A model generated the notes under the pieces. It searched no databases. It had not been told where the DNA came from and was given only the letters and a program-made list of their open reading frames with translations. Below, piece after piece: positions 8,657 through 17,148 of a stretch of DNA of 64,000 bases (the first letter of the stretch is position 1; each line of letters starts with the position of its first letter). The stretch is taken from assembly GCA_030147525.1 (NCBI GenBank), contig JASBVF010000015.1, positions 1 to 64,000 of the forward strand. The letters are read 5' to 3'. Made by a program: the position numbers and the translations under genes. This DNA is from Bacteroidota bacterium (lineage in GTDB: Bacteria > Bacteroidota > Bacteroidia > Chitinophagales > Saprospiraceae).

Positions 8657-10864
8657 TTAAAAATCGCTGCTTCGTGGCGCTCCCAGCAACTCCCGAATGT
8701 GATCGGCAATTTGTTTGGCTTGCTTGCGCAATGCGGCCTTCTTTTCAGCGAGGTTGCCTTCCTTGACATCAAACGTGTGCATTTGAATATGTAAGCGCAG
8801 GGCGTTTCCGGTACCGGAAGGGCGAACAGTCAGGTGGTTTAGGTCGTCCCCAAAGTAAAACCTTACCCCTTCGTCAGGGAAAATCCAATCCGGTGTTGGC
8901 GGGTAGACATGGTCGTACTTACCAGTCCGGTAAATGGTAGCTTTTGTTACAGGGCGGCCACCAATCTCAAAGCCACCTGCCAATGCAATCTGATAGTAGC
9001 CCAACGCCCGGCGCAGAATGGCTTTTTTCAAACGATCGCCTTCAATACCGGGGTACTCCCCGTCGATCGGGTCTGGTTCGTAGTGATTGTAGAAAAGACC
9101 GATCTCAGGGTCGAGGTAGATATTTTTATCGATCATGTCGTAAATCGTGGTGCCCTGATCTTTCGCCCACTGGGCAATCTCAGCCACGAGAATAGCAGCG
9201 AAGGTGCCGTCTTTGTCACGAACGTGACCATCTACACCCAGTGATGATTTGTCTTTCGGAGGGTAACCCAGGAGTGCAAAGCCGTTGCTTTGCTCAAAAG
9301 AACCGAGGTTGTAAGTGCGGTTTTTGTCCATGTCGTGGGTTTCCAGCACGACCATGTCGGTCAGGTCCTGGTTCGGATCTTTTTTTCCTTCTGTTAAACC
9401 TTCCACCAGTTCGCCGTACCAGGCATCCCTCACAGCAGCTGACAGTGCAGCAAATCCAACCCATGTTTTAATGACACCTACACCATGTTTTTTGGCGAGC
9501 AATGTCAGGGCGTCCGTGGTTGTGTGCGAAAGCACGATGAATGCTTTTTTCTTGTCAATATTTTTATCCAGCAACAGGCGGTACCAGAGCAGAATAGCCC
9601 AGACATCGTCAGCCGGCAACAGTGCGTAGTCGTTGCCGCCATAGATAGCCTGCTGATTGTCAGGTACTTTTACAGTCACGCCGCAACGATCGGCATCGGG
9701 GTCAGTTCCGATGAGAATGTCGGTATTATCCCACTTGCCTTGGCCGTATTCTTTTTTAAATGCCTCGACAGCAATTTTAGCAGCACGACGATCACCCGGG
9801 TCGGGCTGCTGCTCCATGCCGGGGTCGTTGTTGAAACTTGGGAAAATGCCGTTGAGGTCGTTCAGGCCATTTTCGTGAATGATGTTGACCTTGTCAAAAC
9901 CAATGTCGTTCAGCAATTTCGGAACGAGTTTGCGGCCTGCTCCGTGGTAAGCACAGTAGGCAATGCTGAGGTTTTTCTCGCCTTCTCCGTCTTGCAGGAG
10001 GAAGGTTTTGATCTGATCGCTGTATGCTTTGTGAATGTTGATCAATTGCTCGTGTCCGTGATAGTCGACACCAGAAAGTTTTTCAGCACCACCCAACCAG
10101 ATGACTTTACCTTTGGGCGCCTCAGAAAGCGGCGTGGTTTTGATGTCGTCGGAAGTTACCTTGACGATGTAATTGTTATACATGTCTGTGCGTTCGTCCG
10201 GGTCGAATTGTGAGCCGTTTCCGCCGCAGAGTTTGTAGCCGTTGTAGCGGTAATCATTATGGCTGGCGGAAAGCAGAATTCCCATGTCGGCTTTCACGTG
10301 TGGAATAGCGTAAGTCACTTCAGGGAACGGGCATGCCTCATCGAACAGGTACACTGTGAAACCGTAAGCAAGAAATTCCTCTGCAATCACTTTTGCAAAA
10401 TCTCCGCCCCGTATCCGGCTGTCGTATCCGATGACAATTTTTTCAAAGCCTTTTTCACGGCCAAACTGGGCCACGCCTGCGCTGGTCAGCAGCAGTACAA
10501 TATTGTTGATAGTGTTAGGTCCCTTCAGGATGGGGGCATCGAGCCCTTCATTTTGCATCCGAACGATGCTCTCCCGGTCTCCGGCCATGAAGCCCCGGAT
10601 ACCTCCGGTGCCGAAGCTCATTTTTTTCCGGAAAGTATTGACGATATCCTCCCATTTGCCGGCATCCACAGCTGACATGATGCCCTTGCGGACATTGGGC
10701 GACACCCGCAGGAAATTTTCGTCGGTGAGCCATTGCCGCAGAAAAGCCATGGTGTTTTTCTTTGCCATGTCGTAGCTCTGGCGGTCAATTTTTTCTTCTT
10801 TTAATGCAGCGTCGAGATAGCCGTTGACGCCTTGTTCAATTTTGGTAAAATCAATGTTAGTCAT
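8657..10864 (-). CDS. Phospho-sugar mutase (phosphoglucomutase/phosphomannomutase family)
   Basis: 735 residues from ATG 10864 (MTNIDFTKIE); an in-frame extension to 10924 is less likely. Alpha-D-phosphohexomutases move phosphate between C6 and C1 of a hexose through a phosphoserine. Seen in order: phosphoserine loop LSASHNDYRYNGYK (catalytic Ser about 201), metal loop GTDPDADRCGV (about 390), sugar-specificity region ETHDMDKNRTYNLGSFEQSNGF shortened here to ETHDMDKN and GSFEQSNGF, and phosphate-binding loop RPSGTGNALRLH near the C terminus, where the usual Glu after the Thr is Gly. It is longer than the usual 550-580 residues of bacterial enzymes. Glucose or mannose preference cannot be decided. 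Confidence 0.9.
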   Translation of the reverse strand: MTNIDFTKIEQGVNGYLDAALKEEKIDRQSYDMAKKNTMAFLRQWLTDENFLRVSPNVRKGIMSAVDAGKWEDIVNTFRKKMSFGTGGIRGFMAGDRESIVRMQNEGLDAPILKGPNTINNIVLLLTSAGVAQFGREKGFEKIVIGYDSRIRGGDFAKVIAEEFLAYGFTVYLFDEACPFPEVTYAIPHVKADMGILLSASHNDYRYNGYKLCGGNGSQFDPDERTDMYNNYIVKVTSDDIKTTPLSEAPKGKVIWLGGAEKLSGVDYHGHEQLINIHKAYSDQIKTFLLQDGEGEKNLSIAYCAYHGAGRKLVPKLLNDIGFDKVNIIHENGLNDLNGIFPSFNNDPGMEQQPDPGDRRAAKIAVEAFKKEYGQGKWDNTDILIGTDPDADRCGVTVKVPDNQQAIYGGNDYALLPADDVWAILLWYRLLLDKNIDKKKAFIVLSHTTTDALTLLAKKHGVGVIKTWVGFAALSAAVRDAWYGELVEGLTEGKKDPNQDLTDMVVLETHDMDKNRTYNLGSFEQSNGFALLGYPPKDKSSLGVDGHVRDKDGTFAAILVAEIAQWAKDQGTTIYDMIDKNIYLDPEIGLFYNHYEPDPIDGEYPGIEGDRLKKAILRRALGYYQIALAGGFEIGGRPVTKATIYRTGKYDHVYPPTPDWIFPDEGVRFYFGDDLNHLTVRPSGTGNALRLHIQMHTFDVKEGNLAEKKAALRKQAKQIADHIRELLGAPRSSDF

Positions 10865-11044
10865 GTTAATTTTTCGATTTGGGTGTTTGGAAAATACCTC
10901 CCCTGATTTCGCTGTAGCACGCATGCAGTTTTTATTTCAAAAAAAACTCGAATGCGCAATCAGTAGCAGTTTTCGAAGTGGCGAATATAAACGAATTGTA
11001 AGTTTCCTTAAAATAAGCGTTGTGAATTTACTGTAAATCCCTGC

Positions 11045-11491
11045 TTAGCGGACCATCGGCAGATGTGGGATGTTATCCTCCAGATACTCCTCCCCTGAAA
11101 CTACGAAACCGAAGTTTTCATAAAATTCACGCAGGTATGTCTGAGCGCTGATCTTGATGCTGTCGCCGGTGAATTGTTGCTCCATCCAGTCAAGCGCCGC
11201 TTTCATCAGCTCCTTGCCTGCACCTGTCCGGCGGACTGATGCGGCAGTGGCAATGCGGCCGATGGACGCAAAATTCTTGTAGGAAACGCCTTTCGGGATT
11301 AGCCTTGCGTAAGCAACCAGCTTCCCATCTGTGTCGTAGCCCATCAGGTGCCAGCAATTCATATCCTTGCCGTCGGCATCGAGGTAAGGGCAGTTTTGTT
11401 CAACGACAAACACCTCCTGGCGAAGTGCCATCATGGCGTAAAGCTGGGGGGCGGTCAGTTCATGGAAGGGCTTACATCGAAAATTGATCAT
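11045..11491 (-). CDS. GNAT acetyltransferase, ElaA type
   Basis: 148 residues. ElaA-like GNAT proteins transfer acetyl from acetyl-CoA to an amine; the natural substrate is not known. Seen: N-terminal ElaA signature FHELTAPQLYAMMALRQEVF and VVEQNCPYLDADGKD, then the acetyl-CoA loop IATAASVRRTGAGKELM (about 78-94) and the C-terminal FYENFGF strand. It is the last gene of a four-gene leftward operon and overlaps the gene upstream by 4 bases (ATGA). Confidence 0.88.
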   Translation of the reverse strand: MINFRCKPFHELTAPQLYAMMALRQEVFVVEQNCPYLDADGKDMNCWHLMGYDTDGKLVAYARLIPKGVSYKNFASIGRIATAASVRRTGAGKELMKAALDWMEQQFTGDSIKISAQTYLREFYENFGFVVSGEEYLEDNIPHLPMVR

Positions 11492-11736
11492 TTGTCTTTT
11501 AATTTAAAGATGAGCAATATCCCGGAGGTGTGCGTAAAAGGGTAAGACGAGGCGTAGATCTTTGCTGCGTTGATTGGTATCGCCTCCTTGAGTTCGTACC
11601 CTTCCTGTTCTTTTTCGAGAATGGCTGCATCGACATCACGGGCCAGTTGGTCGCCGTTGGGTTCTTCAAGTGACATTCCCCAGGTAGCCTTAGTTTTTAC
11701 CGTGGCGGCATCTACGAATATTGTTTTGTATTTCAT
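11488..11736 (-). CDS. Small DUF4177-like protein
   Basis: 82 residues with no signal peptide. The pattern of a short strand (MKYKTIFVDA), a helix ending in a Glu-Gly-Tyr-Glu-Leu turn (LEKEQEGYELKEAIPI) and a final strand (GILLIFKL) resembles DUF4177-type small alpha-beta proteins, but the match is loose. It overlaps the acetyltransferase start by 4 bases and follows the MDR oxidoreductase by 6 bases, so it is surely co-translated with them. Function unknown. Confidence 0.75.
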   Translation of the reverse strand: MKYKTIFVDAATVKTKATWGMSLEEPNGDQLARDVDAAILEKEQEGYELKEAIPINAAKIYASSYPFTHTSGILLIFKLKDK

Positions 11737-11742
11737 TGGCCG

Positions 11743-12756
11743 TCAGGTTTTTACGACAACTTTCCCCATTGTTTTGCCCGACTGAAGCAGGCGAACGGCT
11801 TCGGGCATGTTTTCAAAATCCAGCACATGACCGACCATGGGTTTTCCGATGTCATATTTTTTCAAATCTTCAAGGTACTTGTGCATCAGGTGAACCCTTT
11901 CGTACAGGTAAATCAGGTTAAAACCGAGAATACCCCTGTTTCCGTCTGTAAGCTTTAACGGATCAATCAGCGGGCGCCGGAGAAATTTCCAGAGTATTTT
12001 CAGGTAATTCGGCCGGCTGCCTGGCGTGATAAAATCGGCTGCGCTGTAAACGATACTTCGGCCTTCCGGTGCGAGGCGTTTAAAAACCTCCATGAGCATC
12101 TTACCGCCCTGCGTTTCCATGATTAGGTTCAACTCCCTGTCTTTCAGTATTTTATCCAGGTTTTTATAAAAATTTTCATCCCGGACGATGGGAGCGTCCA
12201 CGCCTTCTTTTTTGAGCAAATCCAGCTTGGCCGGACTGCCGATCGTACCAATCGTGAATGCACCCATTTTTTTCGCCAACCGGTTGGCAAGGATACCCAC
12301 GCCCCCGGCAGCACTGTGAATGAGGACGGTGTAACCCGGCTGAATATTTCCCAGCGGCACCAGGGCATAGTACGCCGTGAGTACCTGTACGAGGTAGGAG
12401 GCTCCTTCTTCGAGCGTCCAGCCTTCCGGCAATGGAACGACGTAACGGGAGTCAATATTCAGGTGAGTCGTGTAGCTGCCGAAGCGGTTGATCCCCATGA
12501 CCTGGTCGCCCGGCTTTACATTTTTTACCTTGCTTCCGGTTTTCAGAATGACGCCGGAATATTCCAGCCCGGGCGTGAATTCACCTTTCGGGGTGGCGCT
12601 GTACAAACCCAGAATGACGGACACGTCGGCAAAATTTAACCCGATCGCTTTCACCTCGACGGTGACTTCGTCCGGACCGGGTTCGGGCAGGTCTTCGATT
12701 ACAAGTTTCAAATTATTGATATTCCCCGCTTTGAGGCGCCAGGCTTTTCGTTGCAT
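11743..12756 (-). CDS. MDR-family zinc-type alcohol dehydrogenase/quinone oxidoreductase
   Basis: 337 residues. Medium-chain reductases of this branch (quinone oxidoreductase and VAT-1-like) use NADPH and lack the structural and catalytic zinc cysteines, as here. Seen: GroES-like N domain (GPDEVTVEVKAIGLNFADVSV, split here as GPDEVTVEVKAIGLNF and ADVSVILGLY), the substrate-side motif PGLEYSGVIL, and the Rossmann dinucleotide fold VLIHSAAGGVGILANRLAK (about 145-163). The end GKTMGKVVVKT is typical. It lies 18 bases below metF in the same operon. Substrate unknown. Confidence 0.88.
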   Translation of the reverse strand: MQRKAWRLKAGNINNLKLVIEDLPEPGPDEVTVEVKAIGLNFADVSVILGLYSATPKGEFTPGLEYSGVILKTGSKVKNVKPGDQVMGINRFGSYTTHLNIDSRYVVPLPEGWTLEEGASYLVQVLTAYYALVPLGNIQPGYTVLIHSAAGGVGILANRLAKKMGAFTIGTIGSPAKLDLLKKEGVDAPIVRDENFYKNLDKILKDRELNLIMETQGGKMLMEVFKRLAPEGRSIVYSAADFITPGSRPNYLKILWKFLRRPLIDPLKLTDGNRGILGFNLIYLYERVHLMHKYLEDLKKYDIGKPMVGHVLDFENMPEAVRLLQSGKTMGKVVVKT

Positions 12757-12774
12757 GGTTTTGATTTTTGTTTT

Positions 12775-13731
12775 TTAAAAAACGGATTCAGCGACCTGCT
12801 TGATCGTCTCGGTGTCGCCCATGGTGTAGTAGTGCAGGCAAGGTACGCCTTTGGCTTTGAGTTCCTTCGATTGCATGATGCACCATTCAACGCCGACTTG
12901 CTGTCTTTCCTTGGCAGTGGTTGCTTTTTGCATTTCCTTCGCCAGGTCTTCCGGCAGGTCGATGTAAAAATGGCGGGGGATGGAGCTAAGCTGGTAAGCT
13001 TTCGTCAATGGCTTCAGGCCGGGTACGATGGGCACGTTGATGCCGGCTTTACGGCACTCATCGACGAAGTCAAAATAATATTTATTGTCAAAAAACATCT
13101 GCGTCACGATGTAGTCAGCGCCGGCCTCAACCTTAGCCTTGGTGTATTCGAGGTCAATTTTCAGGTTTGGCGCTTCAAAATGTTTTTCCGGGTAGCCGGC
13201 GATACCGATGCAGAAATCGGTTTTTTCACCTTTGGCAATGTCCTCGTCGAGGTATTTGCCCTTATTCATATCGTCAATTTGTTTCACCAAGTCCAATGCA
13301 TACTCATGACCGTCCGGTTCCGGTACAAACTTTCCGTCAAACGTGCGTGCATCACCCCGGAGTGCAAGTACATTGTTGATGTTCAGGAAGTTAAGGTCGA
13401 TGAGGGCGTTTTCGGTTTCTTCCTTCGAAAAACCGCCACAAATCAGGTGCGGGACTGCATCCACGCCGTAGCGGTGCATGATCGCTGCGCAAATGCCAAC
13501 CGTGCCGGGGCGCTTGCGAATGGCCACTTTTTCGAAGTAGCCGCTGGGCATTTTTTTATAAATAAAATCTTCTCGATGGTAAGTTACATCAATAAATGGA
13601 GGTTTAAATTCCATCAATTGGTCGAGCGTGTCGAAAATAGCCTTCATGCTGCCGCCTTTGAGCGGAGGTAAAACTTCGAAGGAAATCAGGGTTTGGCCTT
13701 TGGCGTTCTCAAGATATTCAGTGACTTTCAT
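12775..13731 (-). CDS. metF: 5,10-methylenetetrahydrofolate reductase
   Basis: 318 residues, a single-domain MetF. The FAD enzyme reduces 5,10-methylene-THF to 5-methyl-THF, supplying the methyl group for methionine. Seen: SFEVLPPLKGG at the N terminus (catalytic Glu region), PPFIDVTYH, the folate/FAD strand PHLICGGFS, ALRGDARTF, AGYPEKH, YIVTQMFFDNKYYFDF, NVPIVPGLKPL and the C-terminal CLHYYTMGD. It heads the operon metF-MDR-small protein-GNAT. The 177 bases upstream show no SAM riboswitch that I recognise. Confidence 0.94.
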   Translation of the reverse strand: MKVTEYLENAKGQTLISFEVLPPLKGGSMKAIFDTLDQLMEFKPPFIDVTYHREDFIYKKMPSGYFEKVAIRKRPGTVGICAAIMHRYGVDAVPHLICGGFSKEETENALIDLNFLNINNVLALRGDARTFDGKFVPEPDGHEYALDLVKQIDDMNKGKYLDEDIAKGEKTDFCIGIAGYPEKHFEAPNLKIDLEYTKAKVEAGADYIVTQMFFDNKYYFDFVDECRKAGINVPIVPGLKPLTKAYQLSSIPRHFYIDLPEDLAKEMQKATTAKERQQVGVEWCIMQSKELKAKGVPCLHYYTMGDTETIKQVAESVF

Positions 13732-13838
13732 TTTGTTGATTAGTAGTCAGTTGGTCAAAAAATGATGGGTCAATCAGTGTTTCAGGTATTTTTTTTACAG
13801 CAAAAAGACAACTACAGCAACTGGCTCCTGCAATGTTA

Positions 13839-13874
13839 AATGACCTGAATGACCAATGACCTTTTATACATTTG
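13839..13874 (+). promoter_or_regulatory. Promoter -7 element preceded by three AATGACC repeats
   Basis: AATGACC occurs at 13839-13845, 13848-13854 and 13855-13861. It is followed directly by TACATTTG (13867-13874), a perfect TAnnTTTG element 34 bases before the dioxygenase start. No TTG lies at the usual -33 spacing, so an activator bound at the repeats is plausible. GGTCA, the complement, also occurs nearer metF at about 13757 and 13770. Confidence 0.4.
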
Positions 13875-13908
13875 CAAAGCTAACAGCATCAAACATTAAA
13901 TTCAAACC

Positions 13909-14886
13909 ATGATTTCGCTTCGGGATATTTTCAAGAAACAAACAGGTTTTTTGCGGGGATTAAAACTTTCCTACATCGTCAACAATCTGTTGAACGCCAG
14001 TAAACTCCGGCACAACCGGGAGCTCTATAAAAAATATGGCCTTCAGAAGAGCATTTTCAGTCCCGTCGGAAGTCATGATTTTCCGATACATTCGGTTGAA
14101 ATCCCATGGCTCGACAGGCCCGGAGCGCAAGAAGCCCTACAGCAGCATCCTGATTTTCAAAAATTTGATGCTGTAACACAACAGCAGTTGCTCCATTTTA
14201 TAGAAAACGGTTATCTGATTTTACGAAACTTTTACACGAATGAGGAAGTGGATCGCCTGAACGGCGAGGTCGATAAAATTTTAGCGGAAAAGAAAACAGA
14301 CTTCAACTACACCGGCCGGAAGGTGATGGATGCCTTTCGTTTTTCGGAGGTGATCGACCGGAATTTTTTCAGAAACGAACGGCTGTTGGAGTTGCTGAAT
14401 TTCATCATGGGCCGAAAGGTGAAGCCTTTCCAAACCATCAATTTCATTGAGGGAAGCGAGCAAAGGGCGCATTCCGACAGCATTCACATGACGACGGAGC
14501 CGCAAGGTTATCTCATCGCTTCCTGGACTGCGCTCGAAGATTGCCATGAAGGGAACGGACCACTATTTTATTATCCCGGCAGCCACCGCCTGCCCTACAT
14601 TACCTGCGAGGATTATGATTCGGGCAATACGGCCCTCACTTTGGGACAAAACAGCAACCGCCGCTACGAGGACAAGGTCGCCGAGGTGATTTCAAAAAAT
14701 AATTTCAAAAAGGAATTTTTCCACGCTAAAAAAGGCGATGTGCTGCTTTGGCACGCCAATTTGCTGCACGGAGGCAGCCCCATCACGCAGAAAGGTGCGA
14801 CCAGAAAAAGCATGGTTTCTCACTATTTCTGCGAAGGCGTCATTTGTTTTCATGAAATTTCACAACGCCCGGCACTCATGCAGTAA
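13909..14886 (+). CDS. Phytanoyl-CoA dioxygenase-family oxygenase
   Basis: 325 residues. PhyH-type Fe(II)/2-oxoglutarate enzymes hydroxylate unactivated carbons of lipids or natural products. The facial triad is visible: HSD (His188, Asp190) and a distal His287 in LLWHANLLHGGS. Other landmarks are the N-terminal dioxygenase start FIENGYLILRNFYTNEEVDRL, shown here as FIENGYLILRNFY, and GNGPLFYYPGSH (about 216-226), the conserved turn of the family. About 90 residues precede the core. It is divergent from metF and convergent with the ABC ATPase gene. Substrate unknown. Confidence 0.88.
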   Translation: MISLRDIFKKQTGFLRGLKLSYIVNNLLNASKLRHNRELYKKYGLQKSIFSPVGSHDFPIHSVEIPWLDRPGAQEALQQHPDFQKFDAVTQQQLLHFIENGYLILRNFYTNEEVDRLNGEVDKILAEKKTDFNYTGRKVMDAFRFSEVIDRNFFRNERLLELLNFIMGRKVKPFQTINFIEGSEQRAHSDSIHMTTEPQGYLIASWTALEDCHEGNGPLFYYPGSHRLPYITCEDYDSGNTALTLGQNSNRRYEDKVAEVISKNNFKKEFFHAKKGDVLLWHANLLHGGSPITQKGATRKSMVSHYFCEGVICFHEISQRPALMQ

Positions 14887-14889
14887 AAC

Positions 14890-14915
14890 CGGGAATCAGG
14901 AATTCCCGATTCCCG
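14890..14915. repeat. Intergenic inverted repeat between convergent genes
   Basis: CGGGAATC (14890-14897) pairs with GATTCCCG (14908-14915); a second, overlapping pair CAGGAA/TTCCTG is nested around it. It lies in the 38-base gap between the dioxygenase and ABC ATPase genes and has no T run. It belongs to a class of such repeats noted elsewhere in the window. Confidence 0.6.
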
Positions 14916-14924
14916 ATTTCCTGT

Positions 14925-15611
14925 TTACAAATATTGTTGTACAATATTCTCCGTGACCACCTGCCCGTCGAGGAGGCGGATGATTCGGTTGCCGAATTCT
15001 GCGCAGTAGGGCGAGTGTGTCACCATGATGATGGTAGTGCCTTCCTGGTTCAATCCCGCAAGAATTTTCATTACATCGTCGCCGTTGGAAGAGTCGAGGT
15101 TTCCGGTCGGCTCATCAGCGAGGATGAGTTTCGGGCTGTTGACGATGGCCCTGGCAACGGCTACCCGCTGCTGCTGTCCGCCAGAAAGCTGCTGCGGGAA
15201 ATGGTTGCGGCGGTGCATCATGTTCATTTTTTCCAGCAGTTCGTCCACTCGTTTTTTACGGTCGGAGGAAGGGACTTTGGTGTAGAGCATGGGCAGTTCG
15301 ACATTTTCAAAAACGGTCAGTTCGTCGATGAGGTTGAAGCTTTGAAAAACGAAGCCGAGGTTGTGTTTGCGTACGTTGGAGCGTTTGCGTTCGGGCAGGT
15401 TGCCGACTTCTTCATCCATGAAATAATATTCCCCACGGGATGGGCTGTCGATCATGCCCAGCAGGTTGAGAAGTGTTGATTTTCCACATCCGGACGGTCC
15501 CATGATGGACACGAACTCGCCCTGCTTGATTTCGAGGCTGACTTCGTTGAGGGCGGTGGTTTCTACCTCTTCCGTGCGGTAGACTTTGACGAGTTTGTTG
15601 GTGCGAATCAT
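14925..15611 (-). CDS. ABC transporter ATPase, MacB/LolD type
   Basis: 228 residues, a stand-alone nucleotide-binding domain. Seen: Walker A GPSGCGKST (38-46), Q-loop FVFQSFNLIDELTVFEN, signature LSGGQQQRVAVARA, Walker B LILADEPTGNLDS and H-loop VTHSP. The sequence is of the LolD/MacB/FtsE group, which drives type VII-fold permeases that extrude lipids, peptides or drugs or sort lipoproteins. It follows the periplasmic adaptor gene (15686-16936) by 74 bases on the same strand, but no permease is adjacent in either direction. Confidence 0.93.
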   Translation of the reverse strand: MIRTNKLVKVYRTEEVETTALNEVSLEIKQGEFVSIMGPSGCGKSTLLNLLGMIDSPSRGEYYFMDEEVGNLPERKRSNVRKHNLGFVFQSFNLIDELTVFENVELPMLYTKVPSSDRKKRVDELLEKMNMMHRRNHFPQQLSGGQQQRVAVARAIVNSPKLILADEPTGNLDSSNGDDVMKILAGLNQEGTTIIMVTHSPYCAEFGNRIIRLLDGQVVTENIVQQYL

Positions 15612-15685
15612 TTCTGTTATGTGTTTGAAGGTTTGTGGGTATTTGAGTGAAATGATTTTATACTCAAACCCCCAGGCCCTTAATT

Positions 15686-16936
15686 TTATTTTAAAATCAG
15701 TTCATCCTTATCGCCGTAATTATCGTAGCTGGAAACGACGACGACATCGCCAGGCTTCAGGCCTTCCAGCACTTCGTAAAAATTGGGGTTTTGGCGGCCA
15801 ACCCGGATGGAGCGTTTGTGTGCAACATTGGAACCGGGATTGACGACATAGATCCAGTTTCCACCGGTTTTTTGATAAAAACTGCCACGGGAAAGCAGCA
15901 GTCCTTCTTCCTCTGCACTCAATTCCAGTTTGATTGATACGGTTTGGCCTTTTTTGATGGCGGCTGGCGTTTCGCCGGTGAAAACGAGGTCAGCTTCGAA
16001 GGCGCCGTTGGTCACCTGCGGGTATATTTTTACGATTCTCAGGTTAAAAGTCTGGCCGGCAAACTGGAACGAGCCTTCCTGGTCGATGAAAATACGGCTG
16101 ATGTAAAACTCATCAATCCTTGCCCTGATTTTGAAATTTCGCAGGTCGTCGATCTGGGCAATATTTTCACCTTTTGTGATAAGCTCACCGAGCTCTGTCG
16201 TCAATCCGGAGAGTTGCCCCTCAAAGGGAGCCCTCACCACGAGGTTGTCAAGACTTTGCCGGGCGATGGCGAGGTTGCGTTCCATCAAATCCAGAGAGGT
16301 ATTCATCTGCTGCTGCTGCAAAACGTGGAAAAGACTGTCTTTTTCAATGGTCCGGCCCAGCATTTTTTTGCGGCGCAGGAGGTGTTCGTATTGGTCTTGC
16401 GTTTCTTCGTAATCCACTTTAGCGATGATTTTTCCTTCGTAAAGTTCGGCATTCCGGTTCGTGCGTTTTTCGAAAAGGTCAAGTTGATACTCGACGTCGA
16501 GCGCCTGCTCCCGGAGGCTGAGGCTTTGCTGTTCCATCAGGAGGCTGGTGTTTCGGATCTGGTTGATCTGGGCGACCGTGTTTGCCTCCTGGTTGAGATA
16601 GTTGAGCTGGAGGTCGGGGTTGGAAAGGCGCAGGATGGGCTGGCCTTGTTTCATCATGGCGCCGTCTTCCACAAATTTTTCTTCGACCCGGCCGCCTTCC
16701 ACGGCGTCGATAAAAACTGTTTTGATGGGTTGAACGATGCCGGTAACCGGGATGAACTCCTGGAAAACACCTTGGCGAACGGTGTCGAGCAGCAGCCTTT
16801 CTGTTTCAACATTGAGCTTTGAGGTGCCGGAATCCTTCCAGATAGCTGAAATGATGATCCCGGCAAGAATTGCCACCCCTCCGTAAAGGGCCGCTTTTTG
16901 CCAGGTTCTGCTTTTTTTATCAATTTTTTTATCCAT
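15686..16936 (-). CDS. Periplasmic adaptor (HlyD/MacA-type membrane fusion protein)
   Basis: 416 residues. One N-terminal membrane segment (ALYGGVAILAGIIISAIW, about 13-30) anchors the protein in the inner membrane. It is followed by a barrel-sandwich half (PIKTVFIDAVEGGRVEEKF), a long coiled-coil hairpin (about 95-230), the second half (LVVRAPFEGQLSGL) and beta-barrel and membrane-proximal domains (VVNPGSNVAHKRSIRVGRQ). Such adaptors connect an inner-membrane transporter to an outer-membrane channel. Paired with the ABC ATPase downstream it suggests a MacAB-like exporter, but the permease and TolC partner are not in the window. Confidence 0.92.
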   Translation of the reverse strand: MDKKIDKKSRTWQKAALYGGVAILAGIIISAIWKDSGTSKLNVETERLLLDTVRQGVFQEFIPVTGIVQPIKTVFIDAVEGGRVEEKFVEDGAMMKQGQPILRLSNPDLQLNYLNQEANTVAQINQIRNTSLLMEQQSLSLREQALDVEYQLDLFEKRTNRNAELYEGKIIAKVDYEETQDQYEHLLRRKKMLGRTIEKDSLFHVLQQQQMNTSLDLMERNLAIARQSLDNLVVRAPFEGQLSGLTTELGELITKGENIAQIDDLRNFKIRARIDEFYISRIFIDQEGSFQFAGQTFNLRIVKIYPQVTNGAFEADLVFTGETPAAIKKGQTVSIKLELSAEEEGLLLSRGSFYQKTGGNWIYVVNPGSNVAHKRSIRVGRQNPNFYEVLEGLKPGDVVVVSSYDNYGDKDELILK

Positions 16937-17148
16937 TTCAATGAAAGATTATTCCCTGAGGGAAGTGTTGCTTGTTTTTTAAAAAAAGTCGGGTGATTTA
17001 TTTCAGAGAAAGGAAAACAACGGGCGTGCCATATCACACAAGGTGTTGGTTATCAGTATTTTAGAAATACTCTCTTCTGTTTTTTCCGGAAAAAGCTGTG
17101 CGACTGTGAACGGAGAATGTTCAAAATCGGACACATTAGCGGTGTAAA

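Noticed and set aside
9485-10213. A 242-codon open frame on the plus strand
   Set aside because: It is antisense to the phosphohexomutase and shows no domain.
12751-13671. A 306-codon open frame on the plus strand
   Set aside because: It is antisense to metF, whose full set of motifs and family length are clear.
13732-13908. SAM-type riboswitch before metF
   Set aside because: No conserved SAM-I or SAM-II core or terminator was seen; only AT-rich sequence and GGTCA words.
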